A stretch of DNA of 64,000 bases from Bin55 sp963664665. Its GTDB lineage: Bacteria > Pseudomonadota > Gammaproteobacteria > Pseudomonadales > Azotimanducaceae. The notes beneath the pieces are model-generated. The model worked only from the letters and a program-made list of their open reading frames with translations, did not search any database and was not told the origin of the DNA. The position numbers and the translations under genes were made by a program. Shown here piece after piece: positions 1-8,473 of this stretch (positions are counted from its first letter, which is position 1; each line of letters starts with the position of its first letter). The stretch covers positions 620,001-684,000 of the forward strand of contig CAXXMH010000008.1 of NCBI GenBank assembly GCA_963664665.2. The letters are read 5' to 3'.

Positions 1-3
1 TGT

Positions 4-474
4 TTAGAGTTCTGCTGCCAGTTTGTCTAGCAATTCGCGATGCTTGTCGCCGTCGATATCTGATTCGAGTATTCGCTCAGCGCCTTGCACTGCCAACGCA
101 GCGACGTCGCTCCGTAACGCTTCACGGATGCGATTTGCTTCCTGCTCGATTTCCGCGACGCCGGCTGCCTTCAAGCGTTCGCCTTCTTCGCGAGCCTCGG
201 TCTTCGCTGCTTCTACCATGGATGCGGCTTGACTTCGGGCTTGATCAAGAACGGACTGTGCCTCGTGGCGTGCGTTCCGCATGATTTCATCGGCTTGCTG
301 TTCAGCTTGTGCCAGATCGCGCGACGCGGTCTCCGCGTTTTCAATACCATCAGCAATGGTCTGCTGACGAGTGCGAATCGCATTTACCAGCGGCGGCCAG
401 ATGAAGTAGTAACACGACCACGTGAAGATGAAGAACGCGATCGAACTCCAGATGAGCGTGATGTTGATGTTCAT
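4..474 (-). CDS. atpF: F0F1 ATP synthase subunit b
   Basis: This is the 156-residue subunit b, the peripheral stalk that ties the membrane a/c part of the F0 motor to F1. The sequence shows one N-terminal membrane segment (about residues 4-28, rich in I, F and W) followed by a long charged Ala/Glu/Arg helix, the normal subunit b layout and length. The gene is complete, with a TAA stop at positions 4-6. It follows atpE in the order I-B-E-F, so atpH should come next outside the window. Confidence 0.97.
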   Translation of the reverse strand: MNINITLIWSSIAFFIFTWSCYYFIWPPLVNAIRTRQQTIADGIENAETASRDLAQAEQQADEIMRNARHEAQSVLDQARSQAASMVEAAKTEAREEGERLKAAGVAEIEQEANRIREALRSDVAALAVQGAERILESDIDGDKHRELLDKLAAEL

Positions 475-530
475 GGTCGACCTACGATTTTGTGACTATG
501 ATCCAGTTCGCAACGGTGTGTGAGAATGCG

Positions 531-761
531 CTACAGCGCGAACATCACGAACAGACCGAGCGCGACGGAGATCATTGGGATCGCGTCAACCAGGCCGAGG
601 ACGATGAAGAACTGGACGCGCAGAAAACCAAGTAACTCCGGCTGGCGCGCAGCGCCTTCCAAGAACTTGCCACCAAGAATGCCGACGCCGACCGCGCCGC
701 CAACTGCGCCAAGTCCCATCATTAAACCCGCTGCAACGTATATCAGGTCCGTTAATTCCAT
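531..761 (-). CDS. atpE: F0F1 ATP synthase subunit c
   Basis: This 76-residue hairpin proteolipid forms the rotating c-ring in the inner membrane. It has two hydrophobic helices joined by the polar loop ARQPE (38-42), the conserved c-subunit loop that contacts gamma/epsilon. The ion-carrying carboxylate is Asp59 in GLVDAIPMI, and the neighbouring residues match proton-type rather than sodium-type rings. The length is close to the 79 residues of E. coli. It sits between atpB and atpF in the operon. Confidence 0.98.
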   Translation of the reverse strand: MELTDLIYVAAGLMMGLGAVGGAVGVGILGGKFLEGAARQPELLGFLRVQFFIVLGLVDAIPMISVALGLFVMFAL

Positions 762-791
762 AGGGTAATTTCTCCTACCTGGAAATTAGTG

Positions 792-1640
792 TCAGTGATC
801 TTCGCCCGTGTCGTATGCCTGAGACATATAGACAACAGTCAAGATAGAAAAGATGAATGCCTGCAATGTGATGATCAAAACGTGAAACGCCGCCCACGCC
901 CATTGCAAGACCACGCCACTCAGCGTTAGCACGATACCGCCACTGAACAGCAAACAAATCAAAACGAATATGAGTTCGCCCGCATAGAGGTTTCCAAACA
1001 GTCGCAATCCCAGGGATAGCGGCTTAGTCAATAACGTGATCCCTTCGAGCACGAAATTTAGCGGCGCCAAAAACTTAGGAAATGGATGAAACGAAAGTTC
1101 TGCCAAGAATCCGCCAACACCTTTTTTCCATATACTGAAGAACAGGATCATGGCGAAGACAAACAGCGCCATGCCCATCGTGACGTTGACATCGGTTGTC
1201 GGCACGATCCTCATGTAATGGATTCCCATCAAGGTCGCAAGGTGCGGGATCCAGTCCACCGGGACCAAGTCCATCAAGTTCATCAAGAACACCCATACGA
1301 AGACGGTCACGGCCATCGGCGCGACGTAATCATTCTTGTACTTGAAGATGTCTCGAGAGATTTCCTCGATCATTTCGACGATCATCTCGATCGCGCATTG
1401 GAAACCACCTGGAACGCCCGACGTCGCCCGACGCCCGACGATACCGAAGAGTAAAAGAAATAAGGCACCAAGACCGAACGACCAGGCGAACGAGTCGACG
1501 TGGATAGCCCAGAACCCCATATCTGCCGCCTGAGCGGGGTTTTCGGCGATTTGCCACGTGCCATCCGGCATACGACCATAGGTGAGGTTCGATAGATGGT
1601 GCTCGATGTACTCCGCAGATGTGACTTCGCCGGTGGCCAT
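792..1640 (-). CDS. atpB: F0F1 ATP synthase subunit a
   Basis: This is the 282-residue membrane stator subunit that forms the two proton half-channels against the c-ring. The essential arginine lies in GLRLFGNLYAGELI, together with the conserved Glu. The last helices carry the WAAFHVLIITLQAFIF signature, including the channel His. There are five to six hydrophobic segments. The gene starts 11 bp after atpI and is followed by atpE. Confidence 0.98.
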   Translation of the reverse strand: MATGEVTSAEYIEHHLSNLTYGRMPDGTWQIAENPAQAADMGFWAIHVDSFAWSFGLGALFLLLFGIVGRRATSGVPGGFQCAIEMIVEMIEEISRDIFKYKNDYVAPMAVTVFVWVFLMNLMDLVPVDWIPHLATLMGIHYMRIVPTTDVNVTMGMALFVFAMILFFSIWKKGVGGFLAELSFHPFPKFLAPLNFVLEGITLLTKPLSLGLRLFGNLYAGELIFVLICLLFSGGIVLTLSGVVLQWAWAAFHVLIITLQAFIFSILTVVYMSQAYDTGEDH

Positions 1641-1651
1641 ATCTTGTTACT

Positions 1652-2053
1652 CTATGTGCTCTTGCTATTGCTATTGCCCGTACTCACCGGTCGCAGCAAC
1701 GTGAGTACGATGGGCGCGAATGTAATGACTGCTAAGCCCACGCCTGCGCCTATGAAATAAGGAAGCGCTAGGGGTTCAAGCAGCAGATAAGCGGCAATTA
1801 CGGTGAACGCAATCACAAAAGAACGAAGCATCGCCAACATAACAAGCGCGCCTGCGTTCGCTCGACGCATGAGTAACGTGATAGCTGCGTTTGGTATAAC
1901 CACGACGAGTGCTCCACTAGCAATGAACGATGCGCTCACTGGTACTGTCAATGCGCAAAGCGCCAAGATAACTGCAACAACAGCCAGCTGACACAGTACG
2001 AAAAGCACTAATCGCCTATCGTCGCTTGATGCGACTGTTTCAGTATCTAACAA
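1652..2053 (-). CDS. atpI: ATP synthase assembly protein I
   Basis: This 133-residue protein has four hydrophobic segments and matches AtpI in position (first gene of the atp operon, 11 bp before atpB) and in size. AtpI helps c-ring assembly or Mg2+ handling and is poorly conserved in sequence, so the call rests mainly on gene order and topology. In most gammaproteobacteria parB lies directly upstream. Here a group II intron begins about 80 bp upstream and parB is about 8 kb away. Confidence 0.88.
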   Translation of the reverse strand: MLDTETVASSDDRRLVLFVLCQLAVVAVILALCALTVPVSASFIASGALVVVIPNAAITLLMRRANAGALVMLAMLRSFVIAFTVIAAYLLLEPLALPYFIGAGVGLAVITFAPIVLTLLRPVSTGNSNSKST

Positions 2054-2177
2054 GTGGAGCGGTCGGTTCGAGGAGTTGCCGAATCGATGTTTATTGTGAT
2101 GGCATTTAATGCTGGAGCGGCTATCCGCCCCCTAAAGTCGGGTAAGGAGCAGTCATTACTGACTACCCCTCCCCTAA

Positions 2178-2211
2178 GAACCGTGCGTGCGAGTTTCCCC
2201 GCTCACGGCTC
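2178..2211 (-). ncRNA. Group II intron catalytic domain V
   Basis: This 34-nt hairpin starts GAGCCGTGAGCGGGGAAAC on the minus strand and ends GCACGGTTC. The AGC catalytic triad is in the lower stem, with a GAAA tetraloop-type turn and the two-nucleotide bulge region. Length and layout match the family exactly, so the RNA core looks intact. Confidence 0.9.
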
Positions 2212-2244
2212 AAGCCTACGATAAGCCAATTATAAATCAGCCAG

Positions 2245-2496
2245 CTAAACAACCATTTGTCGATCGTGAATTGCCGTGTGACATACTGGATGCAACAGAA
2301 CCAAGTTATCAAGCGAATCACCCCCACCAAATTGACGGGGTACAACGTGATGGACGTGCCATCCTGAGTCGTGTGTGATAGCATGTTGACAACGGTCGCA
2401 TACACCGTTCTGCCGATGAAAGAGTGCAGACAATTGCCTGCGGTGTCCGACAACGCGTTTGAAGCCGCGAATGCGGCGAACCTCTCCGTAGTCATC
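2245..2496 (-). pseudogene. Detached HNH endonuclease domain of the intron protein
   Basis: These codons continue directly after the TAG at 2497-2499 in the same frame as the maturase. They encode a typical C-terminal group II intron HNH zinc endonuclease: CDRC, then WHVHHVVP, then NLVLLHPVCH. No second frameshift or stop occurs before 2245. No ribosome site or obvious start precedes the domain. It is probably not made unless the amber codon is read through or suppressed. Confidence 0.8.
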
Positions 2497-3921
2497 CTAA
2501 TCTGGATCGAACGGATGGTAATCCGCCTTCACCTTGATATGCCGTTGGATCGGCACTTCAGCTGCGCTTAATAGCCGAACGCTCTCTCCACTCGCCGGTT
2601 TCACAAACCGATCGACGAACACCCAGGATCGAGTTCCACGCGAAGACCGATAACGGTTTGCGATCCACCTCAAGCCCTTAGTTGGGTGCCGTCGTTTCGC
2701 CCAACGCCATAAGGCATTGAACAGCTGATCATCGACATAGGCGAACGTCTGTTTGGCAACCACGTTCCGATGATAGTTCGTCCAGCCACGAATGACCGGA
2801 TTCAACTGTCGGATGAGATTAGCCTGTTTGGACGACGCATTGGACTTGATGACCTCTCGTACCTTACCGAGAAACGCAATCACGTTCTCTTTTGAAGGTT
2901 TGATGAGCAACTTACCACCATAAGAGCGGAAGTTCCATCCAAGAAAGTCAAAGCCCCGGTCAATAGATACGATGCGGGTTTTCGCGTCCGAGAGCCGGAG
3001 CCCCCGTTCTGCAAGAAACGTCCGCACTAACGGTACAACTTCGTTCGCCAGCAACTCTTTCGAGGCGCCGGTTATGATGAAATCGTCCGCATAACGCGTC
3101 AAATTGACCTTCGGTCGAGGGGCTGATTTGCGTTGATACGCACCGAAATGCGCTCGTAGCAACGGCTCCAATCCATCAAGCGCCAGATTAGCCAGCGTCG
3201 GCGAGATAATCCCACCTTGCGGCGTTCCGCTTTCCGTCCGGTAGAACCGACCGAGATCTACGACCCCGGCGTTCAGCCATTTTCTCAGCATGACCCGGTC
3301 CATAGGGACGTGGGTCAACAACCACTCGTGATCCAAATGATCGAAGCAGCCTTCAATGTCCGCGTCGAGCACCCACTTTGGCGAGTCCGATCTTGACAGG
3401 AGTTGAAACCCCCGCGCCATCGCGTCCGCCGTGGATCGACCGATCCTGAACCCATATGAGTTCGGATCTGCAGTGCCCTCCGCGACCGGTGCCAGTGCCA
3501 GCAAGTACAAAGCCTGCATCGCCCGGTCCCGCATCGTCGGGATGCCTAACATTCGCGTCTTCCCGTTCCCCTTCGGAATTCGCACCCGCCGCAAGGGCGA
3601 GGGTCGATAACCCCTCCGGTTCAACGTGTCGATCGCGTCACGCTTAGCGGTTGGCGTCTGCCAAAGTTCCCGGTCCACACCTGCGGTCCGTTTGCCTTGG
3701 TTTTCGGTTACTCGTCTGACGGCCAACGCCTTGCCGCAGAACGAACGGGTCAACAACCGTTGCAAAGCTTTCACCTTGCGCCAGTCGCGTTCCCGCGTAG
3801 CTTTCGCGATGCGTACCTGCATGCCCCTCACAGTCCGTTCAACATGGCGCCAATCAATGGCTTGCCACGTATCTGGGACGCGGGAGGACGCAGACACACT
3901 AGAATCAGGATGCACTTTCAT
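2497..3921 (-). CDS. ltrA: Group II intron reverse transcriptase/maturase, cut short by an amber codon
   Basis: The protein has 474 residues from ATG 3921, which has a strong ribosome site (AAGGAGGACAGC before ATG). It carries the reverse transcriptase blocks: DADIEGCF at 186-193, GTPQGGIIS at 232-240 and the active site YADD at 277-280. The maturase (X) domain follows at about 350-430 (GWTNYHRN). Translation ends at HPFDPD with TAG at 2497-2499. Relatives normally read DP-x-Trp there and continue into an HNH endonuclease. That domain is present downstream in the same frame. The RT and maturase parts look complete, so splicing may still work. Confidence 0.92.
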   Translation of the reverse strand: MKVHPDSSVSASSRVPDTWQAIDWRHVERTVRGMQVRIAKATRERDWRKVKALQRLLTRSFCGKALAVRRVTENQGKRTAGVDRELWQTPTAKRDAIDTLNRRGYRPSPLRRVRIPKGNGKTRMLGIPTMRDRAMQALYLLALAPVAEGTADPNSYGFRIGRSTADAMARGFQLLSRSDSPKWVLDADIEGCFDHLDHEWLLTHVPMDRVMLRKWLNAGVVDLGRFYRTESGTPQGGIISPTLANLALDGLEPLLRAHFGAYQRKSAPRPKVNLTRYADDFIITGASKELLANEVVPLVRTFLAERGLRLSDAKTRIVSIDRGFDFLGWNFRSYGGKLLIKPSKENVIAFLGKVREVIKSNASSKQANLIRQLNPVIRGWTNYHRNVVAKQTFAYVDDQLFNALWRWAKRRHPTKGLRWIANRYRSSRGTRSWVFVDRFVKPASGESVRLLSAAEVPIQRHIKVKADYHPFDPD

Positions 3922-4512
3922 GCTGTCCTCCTTAATCAAGGAGGCGGGAACCCGTCCCGAAGGACAGCGATTCACCGTCCTCCGGTTGAATGAAAACGCC
4001 GACATAGTCAACGTTCGTTTAGGGTATTTGCCTGTCATCTCACGATGCAGACCAGTCGGAAGTGGGCACGACTTTCGTCGCCAGACCTGTTTCAGTCCGG
4101 TATCCGCGCCATTACAGCACGGCGTTCGCTTTTTCCGACCTCCTCTACCCGCCACCGCATCAGTCCGCCTTGCGGCTTCCCTGCCCAGCAACTCAAAGTC
4201 ACTGGGCGCGATGTCGGGCTTACCGAGTTCCGTCTGAACAACACGACGGGGGTGGGTGTGGTCTTTTCGCCGGTCGCATGATGGCAGTGTGTCCCTATAC
4301 AGCAGAGAGACAACCTGCGACGCACCTTTTGGTTCAGGCGTATCAGTAACCTTTCGCCTGTCAATTTTTACGACGTTTATCAACCATTCACTTACGTTCA
4401 CCCGTCCCGCCAGCCTAGCATCTTGTCCGCCTTGGTACTGGCAGAGTCCGCATTGCAATCTCACGATCACAACCCGCCCCGAAGGGGATTACATTGTCAG
4501 GACGCTTCACAC

Positions 4513-5153
4513 CCGATCGTTGCCAATCACGCGCTGTCCCTAGGCTATTGGATACTGCCATCCAAGTCAACTAAACATTCCTTTTCAAGATGTTCCTGAC
4601 CATTGTTCAGGCAGCTTATGCATGCCTACGCTTAAAGCCGTGAGTATATACATATGTACAGAACACACACAGCACCTCACCCCGATCCATCAAATACATG
4701 ACATGACGAGGCATTTCCCAAGATCTTCCCACCCGCTATAAATAGTGGCGGTTCCTTCTCGGTTCCTGCACCCTAAGGATGGAGGCACACCCTTTTAGGC
4801 GCAAAGTCAGATCGGCGAGTCCGATCCAACAGAAGTGAGTTCATGAGTTACAAGCAACTCTGGGGACTCCCTCCCCCAACCGGCGATTCGTTAGCTTGAT
4901 AAAATCAAAGCCAAACGACAATCTGGTCCCCGTAAAGGAGTACAAATGTCCAGTTGTTTTAACGTGCGACTCGTCGCACCGCCGCGCAAATTATAGAGAT
5001 GAGGATTTAGGGGGCATGAATGTCGGATTAGCGACAATTTTCCGAGCGCGACCCACGCCTTGCGCGACATGCGATTACGTTTTCCAGGCATGAATCTGTG
5101 TTCTAAATCAGGTCATTGAAACGAAGAAGGAACAGAAGTCTCGTTATTCGTAA
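4513..5153. other. Long intergenic region upstream of the intron
   Basis: About 640 bp lie between the intron 5' end and the AbiEii gene. I see no convincing gene. Two short overlapping open frames at 4891-5093 lie on opposite strands and have no family features. Visible structures are a CCTGA/TCAGG stem near 4596-4612 and a perfect 7-bp inverted repeat, GTGCGAC-TC-GTCGCAC, at 4964-4979. The base composition is AT-richer than the flanking genes, as expected for a junction. Confidence 0.5.
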
Positions 5154-5954
5154 CTAAACCAAGATACGTTCGATGTCGTTCTTGTTTAGCAAGTCGATTT
5201 CGCGCTGATCGACGAGAAACGGAATTACGTCATTTGTGACCGCGTTCCAATCAAGTTCGTGCATCCTCTGAAGAACCGACTGACGCCATGTGTATTCGGT
5301 CAGAATTGGTGTCGAAGTGTCTGTCTGTAGTAACGCAGCGTTAAGCATGTCGATGTTCGGCTCGGGCCAATCTGCAGCGCTCAGATACCAGATCAGGTCA
5401 TACCAATCCCGACCTTTAGCATACGGCCGTTGCAAGATCGCATGAACCTTTCCAGCTAGTAGCGTGGCACGGTCGTGACAGAAAAGGCGCAGCGGAATAT
5501 GTCGCCGCGAAACTTTGACTTCGGTGGTCGCGCCCGACGGCGGATTTGTATCGACTTCAATACGGATCGCGAGGGTTTCCGACGGTAGCGGCGACAAGCC
5601 GAGATCATGAAGTAAACCCGGAAACCGGATCAACCCACGGTGTACGTTCCGATGCTGACGAACGGACGCCTCGACTTGATAAGCCTCTTTGAGAAATTGA
5701 GATTGAGCCGTTCGCAGATAACCTTCAAGATCGTAAGCGGCGGAACGAATTTCTAGCGCGAAGTCGAGATCTTCAGAATAACGCGGCAACCCATAAATGA
5801 AACGGAGGCAGGTACCGCCGTGAAAAGCTAATGTCGCCATGGCGCCGGCCAGCTGAAATTCACGCAGAATGCGACTTTGAAGATATTCCCTTGTCAGATT
5901 TCGCGCAGATAGCTCTTCCTCGCCTAGTACAAGCTCCTTCAGATAGTCCTTCAC
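5154..5954 (-). CDS. abiEii: AbiEii-type nucleotidyltransferase toxin
   Basis: This 266-residue toxin belongs to a bicistronic AbiE (type IV) toxin-antitoxin system. AbiEii proteins are nucleotidyltransferases that modify RNA targets and can cause abortive phage infection. The fold is marked by HGGTCLRF (45-52) followed by YSEDLDF (59-65), with the two metal-binding Asp at 62 and 64. A later GK followed by KGRDWYDLIWYL forms motif III. The start is GTG 5954, which overlaps the abiEi TGA stop (GTGA). That start codon lies inside a perfect hairpin. The target is not known from sequence. Confidence 0.9.
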   Translation of the reverse strand: MKDYLKELVLGEEELSARNLTREYLQSRILREFQLAGAMATLAFHGGTCLRFIYGLPRYSEDLDFALEIRSAAYDLEGYLRTAQSQFLKEAYQVEASVRQHRNVHRGLIRFPGLLHDLGLSPLPSETLAIRIEVDTNPPSGATTEVKVSRRHIPLRLFCHDRATLLAGKVHAILQRPYAKGRDWYDLIWYLSAADWPEPNIDMLNAALLQTDTSTPILTEYTWRQSVLQRMHELDWNAVTNDVIPFLVDQREIDLLNKNDIERILV

Positions 5955-6586
5955 AGGCGTTGAAACGCCTGTGATTCTCGAGATAACTGATGGATCCGCT
6001 TTGCGGCGCGTTTTAACTTAGGCACACCGCTAGTTTCCGCAAAGCTCGCCAGCCGATCAATGCGTAGTGCTTCAAAATCAAGACGCAATTCTTGCAGATA
6101 CGCATCGTTGTCCGAGCCAGGAACTATGTACAACAAATCTAGTAATGCCTTTTCTGGTTCCGCTACAAAGGCTGACTGTCCAGAAGTGACCTCAGTCAGG
6201 CGATAACCGAATCGCATATTCGTTTTCAAATAGTGAAAAGAGAATCGCCCTAAGCCTGTTTGATAGGTTTGAGGTCGGCCACCGCCAAAACTCGTGACCT
6301 CGGGAACGTATTCTGGAATCACGTTTGCATACGCGAGCACAGAGAGACCCGATACGTAGGTCCCGGGTACTAGGTAATTCGCGGCCAGGAATCGGTGCGG
6401 TCGAACTTTCTGCCAAGGGTGTCCAAGCGTGTACAGTCCTCGACGAAGCTGGTTTACATGGCCCGTTCGTTTCCATCGCGATAGCTGCTGCTGCACGTTC
6501 TCTCGCGCGACCGAACCTGCCAAGAGAAATCCCGTGTCAAAAAGTGGCTCATCCGCGACGATCTCGACTAATTCTTGAAATTTCAT
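5951..6586 (-). CDS. abiEi: AbiEi-type antitoxin and transcriptional repressor
   Basis: This 211-residue protein has an N-terminal winged helix-turn-helix (about residues 20-55, containing LSRWKRTGHVNQLRRGLYTL). Its middle domain resembles the AbiEi C-terminal fold (FVAEPEKALLDLLY). AbiEi family antitoxins neutralise AbiEii without binding it and repress their own promoter. The gene precedes and overlaps the toxin gene by 4 bp, the normal order. The AT-rich gap 6587-6730 upstream presumably holds the promoter and operator, but I could not identify inverted repeats with confidence. Confidence 0.88.
   Translation of the reverse strand: MKFQELVEIVADEPLFDTGFLLAGSVARENVQQQLSRWKRTGHVNQLRRGLYTLGHPWQKVRPHRFLAANYLVPGTYVSGLSVLAYANVIPEYVPEVTSFGGGRPQTYQTGLGRFSFHYLKTNMRFGYRLTEVTSGQSAFVAEPEKALLDLLYIVPGSDNDAYLQELRLDFEALRIDRLASFAETSGVPKLKRAAKRIHQLSRESQAFQRL
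5952..5973 (-). promoter_or_regulatory. Hairpin covering the AbiEii start codon
   Basis: On the minus strand CACAGGCGTT-TC-AACGCCTGTG can pair perfectly over 9-10 bp. The 5' arm is the last coding stretch of abiEi. The 3' arm contains the abiEii GTG start and the abiEi TGA stop. In the transcript the toxin start would be closed unless a ribosome finishing abiEi opens it. This is visible in sequence; the coupling role is inferred. Confidence 0.7.
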
Positions 6587-6730
6587 AGCAAAAATATAAC
6601 TTATATGCCAAGTTATTGCAATGAATTAGATCAGTTTTCGACTAGGCTGGATACTTCAATGATTTTCTCTTGAAGTGGTGATTGCCTACTTCGACATTCC
6701 TAGTTTGTGCGAACGAGGGACGCCGGAGTT

Positions 6731-7078
6731 CTACACGCCACGCTTAATAGCAGTTTCCAAGGTGAATTCGTAGTACGTGATCGCTTCCGACAATGCGAAA
6801 CTTTCTTTTACGAACTCGATTTCGGGCTCATGCTTTGCCAATGATCCGTCAACGAAATTCGCACCGAGTTGTGGCCATCGCGTTAGAAACGGCATCTTCC
6901 AGCCTGGCCGCGGTTCCAGCTCCTCACTGCTGAGCTCAGGCTTCAACTCTAATAGTCGATACAAAGCACTGACGACTGCTTTTACCGCATCGTTTGGTTT
7001 CCCGGTCCTCATGGCCCCCTGAGCTTGTTCGAAGAATTCTCGCAGTTGATCGTCTTGTACTTGGTCAGGTCTTGCCAT
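6731..7078 (-). CDS. Uncharacterised 115-residue protein next to a luciferase-like gene
   Basis: I do not recognise the family. The protein is soluble, acidic and mostly helical, with the N-terminal stretch DQLREFFEQAQGAM and a central Pro/Trp-rich segment (PGWKMPFLTRWPQLG). It has no signal peptide and no Cys. Its ATG is only 2 bp after the TAA stop of the luciferase-like gene, so the two are almost certainly co-transcribed and translationally coupled. It could be an accessory or redox partner of that enzyme, but nothing in the sequence shows this. Confidence 0.75.
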   Translation of the reverse strand: MARPDQVQDDQLREFFEQAQGAMRTGKPNDAVKAVVSALYRLLELKPELSSEELEPRPGWKMPFLTRWPQLGANFVDGSLAKHEPEIEFVKESFALSEAITYYEFTLETAIKRGV

Positions 7079-7080
7079 CG

Positions 7081-8325
7081 TTAGATGCTCGAGTTGATTG
7101 GAAAATCAACTGACGCTAGCTGTTCTTTGCGCCATGCCTTGTGATTGACTTCGTGGCGTTCTTTGAATTCTGGCAAAATCTCTTTACCGAACAGCTCGAT
7201 CGATTCCATGATGTGTTCGTGTTTCCGATCGCCGCATTGCGCCACGAAGATCATGACATCTAGGTTGTTTTCCTCGTAAGTCAAGAGCATCTCGCGCACG
7301 CGATCCACAGTACCTACGGCTGTCCCCGTACGCGCTGCGCGATAGAGGGCTCGCTGAACCTCTTCTTCCGGCTCATCTTTGCGAATGTCCTCTTCCTTCA
7401 CGAAACCAGTTTCGGCAGACAGTGTGTTCTGTTTCTTATTGCTCTCGAGGAAGCTGTCGTAAATGTTCTTTTCCCCCGGTTGATGCTTTCCGCCTGTGAT
7501 CGGGTTGTAGTAGTAACCGAGGGAATGTGAGAAGAAAGCGGGACCGTTTGCGCTTCGTTCTAGCGCTTCCTGGTCCGTTTTGCCCATCATGAAGGTGGTA
7601 AGCACGGCCAACCCTGGATTAATCGCATGTCCGATGGGATAGCACTCTTCTCGAATGATGCGGTAGTACTCGTTCGTACGTTCCGCCAATTCGTCCGGCG
7701 TTTCGAACCCAAACCCAAGACTTCCCATCCCAAAGCGTGCCGCGAGCATTGTGGTCTCACGTCGCGATGCAGCGACCCACAACGGCGGATGGGGATTCTG
7801 CTGCGGTTTGGGAATTACGTTACGTGGTGGCATTGAGAAGAACTGGCCTTGGAAGCCTTGATACGGCGTCTGCACCATCATGTTCGCGGCTTCGCGAGTA
7901 CATTCCTCCCACATTGCCTTCTTTTGTGCCCGATCTACTTCGAAGCCTCCCATTTCCATGGTCGAAGCAGATTCACCAGTACCAAATTCCACGCGTCCGT
8001 TAGAAAGCAGGTCTAATGCCGAAATGCGCTCCGCAACACGAGCAGGATGGTTGTAGCCTGGCGGCATCAGCACAATCCCGTGACCTAGTCGAATGTTCTT
8101 GGTCCGTTGCGACAACGCCGCCATCATCATTTCCGGAGCCGATGAATGCGAGTATTCCTCGAGGAAGTGGTGTTCGACCTCGAACACGTAGTCGAATCCC
8201 AAGCTGTCAGCGAGCTCAACTTGATCCAGCATGTCGTGGTAAATCTTGTGCTCGTCCTCTGGGTTCCACTGAGGTTGCCCAGCCGGCTTCGGAAGCTGCA
8301 GTTCGTAAAACAAGCCAAATTTCAA
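7081..8325 (-). CDS. Luciferase-like (LLM class) flavin-dependent oxidoreductase
   Basis: This 414-residue enzyme has the bacterial luciferase TIM-barrel pattern. It starts MKFGLFYELQLP, then shows FDYVFEVEHHFLEEYS (the EHH substrate-side motif), TKNIRLGHGIVLMPP, and RVAERISALDLLSNGRVEFGTG, the family core. Such proteins use reduced FMN or F420 for monooxygenation. The substrate is not evident. At about 410 residues it is longer than the usual 330-380, with a charged insert around 280-320 and a C-terminal tail. The start is TTG 8325, backed by AAGGAGAG seven bases upstream. It is first in an operon with the 115-residue gene. Confidence 0.88.
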   Translation of the reverse strand: MKFGLFYELQLPKPAGQPQWNPEDEHKIYHDMLDQVELADSLGFDYVFEVEHHFLEEYSHSSAPEMMMAALSQRTKNIRLGHGIVLMPPGYNHPARVAERISALDLLSNGRVEFGTGESASTMEMGGFEVDRAQKKAMWEECTREAANMMVQTPYQGFQGQFFSMPPRNVIPKPQQNPHPPLWVAASRRETTMLAARFGMGSLGFGFETPDELAERTNEYYRIIREECYPIGHAINPGLAVLTTFMMGKTDQEALERSANGPAFFSHSLGYYYNPITGGKHQPGEKNIYDSFLESNKKQNTLSAETGFVKEEDIRKDEPEEEVQRALYRAARTGTAVGTVDRVREMLLTYEENNLDVMIFVAQCGDRKHEHIMESIELFGKEILPEFKERHEVNHKAWRKEQLASVDFPINSSI

Positions 8326-8473
8326 ACTAACTCTCCTTGATTATTCACTCGACCCTAAGCCACGGATAATTGGCAAGGCTAAGGCGTCGATTTTTGTATC
8401 TCCAGCAATTAAACCTTATTCGGAGTTAGTGCATATGGCTATGCTCTTTAGCTGATAGCCATTTTGATAAGCG

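Larger units (their letters stand above)
2137..4512 (-). mobile_element. Group II intron (retroelement) with its protein gene
   Basis: This is a self-splicing retroelement of about 2.4 kb, transcribed leftwards like the atp operon. The 3' end is well supported. A canonical 34-nt domain V lies at 2178-2211, followed by a domain VI hairpin (AGTCA-GTAA-TGACT) and the end TTACCCGAC, whose unpaired A is 7 nt from the predicted 3' splice site at 2137. The 5' end is tentative. A GTGTG matching the GUGYG consensus starts at 4512, about 590 nt before the protein gene, which is a normal domain I-III length. The structured tract between them fits domain I. The EBS/IBS pairings were not resolved. Confidence 0.85.

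Noticed and set aside
2163..2495. 110-codon frame across intron domains V-VI
   Set aside because: It overlaps the catalytic RNA and the true HNH frame and is a shadow frame.
4891..5093. Two overlapping 65-66 codon frames upstream of the intron
   Set aside because: They lie on opposite strands over the same bases with no family features; the region is better described as intergenic.
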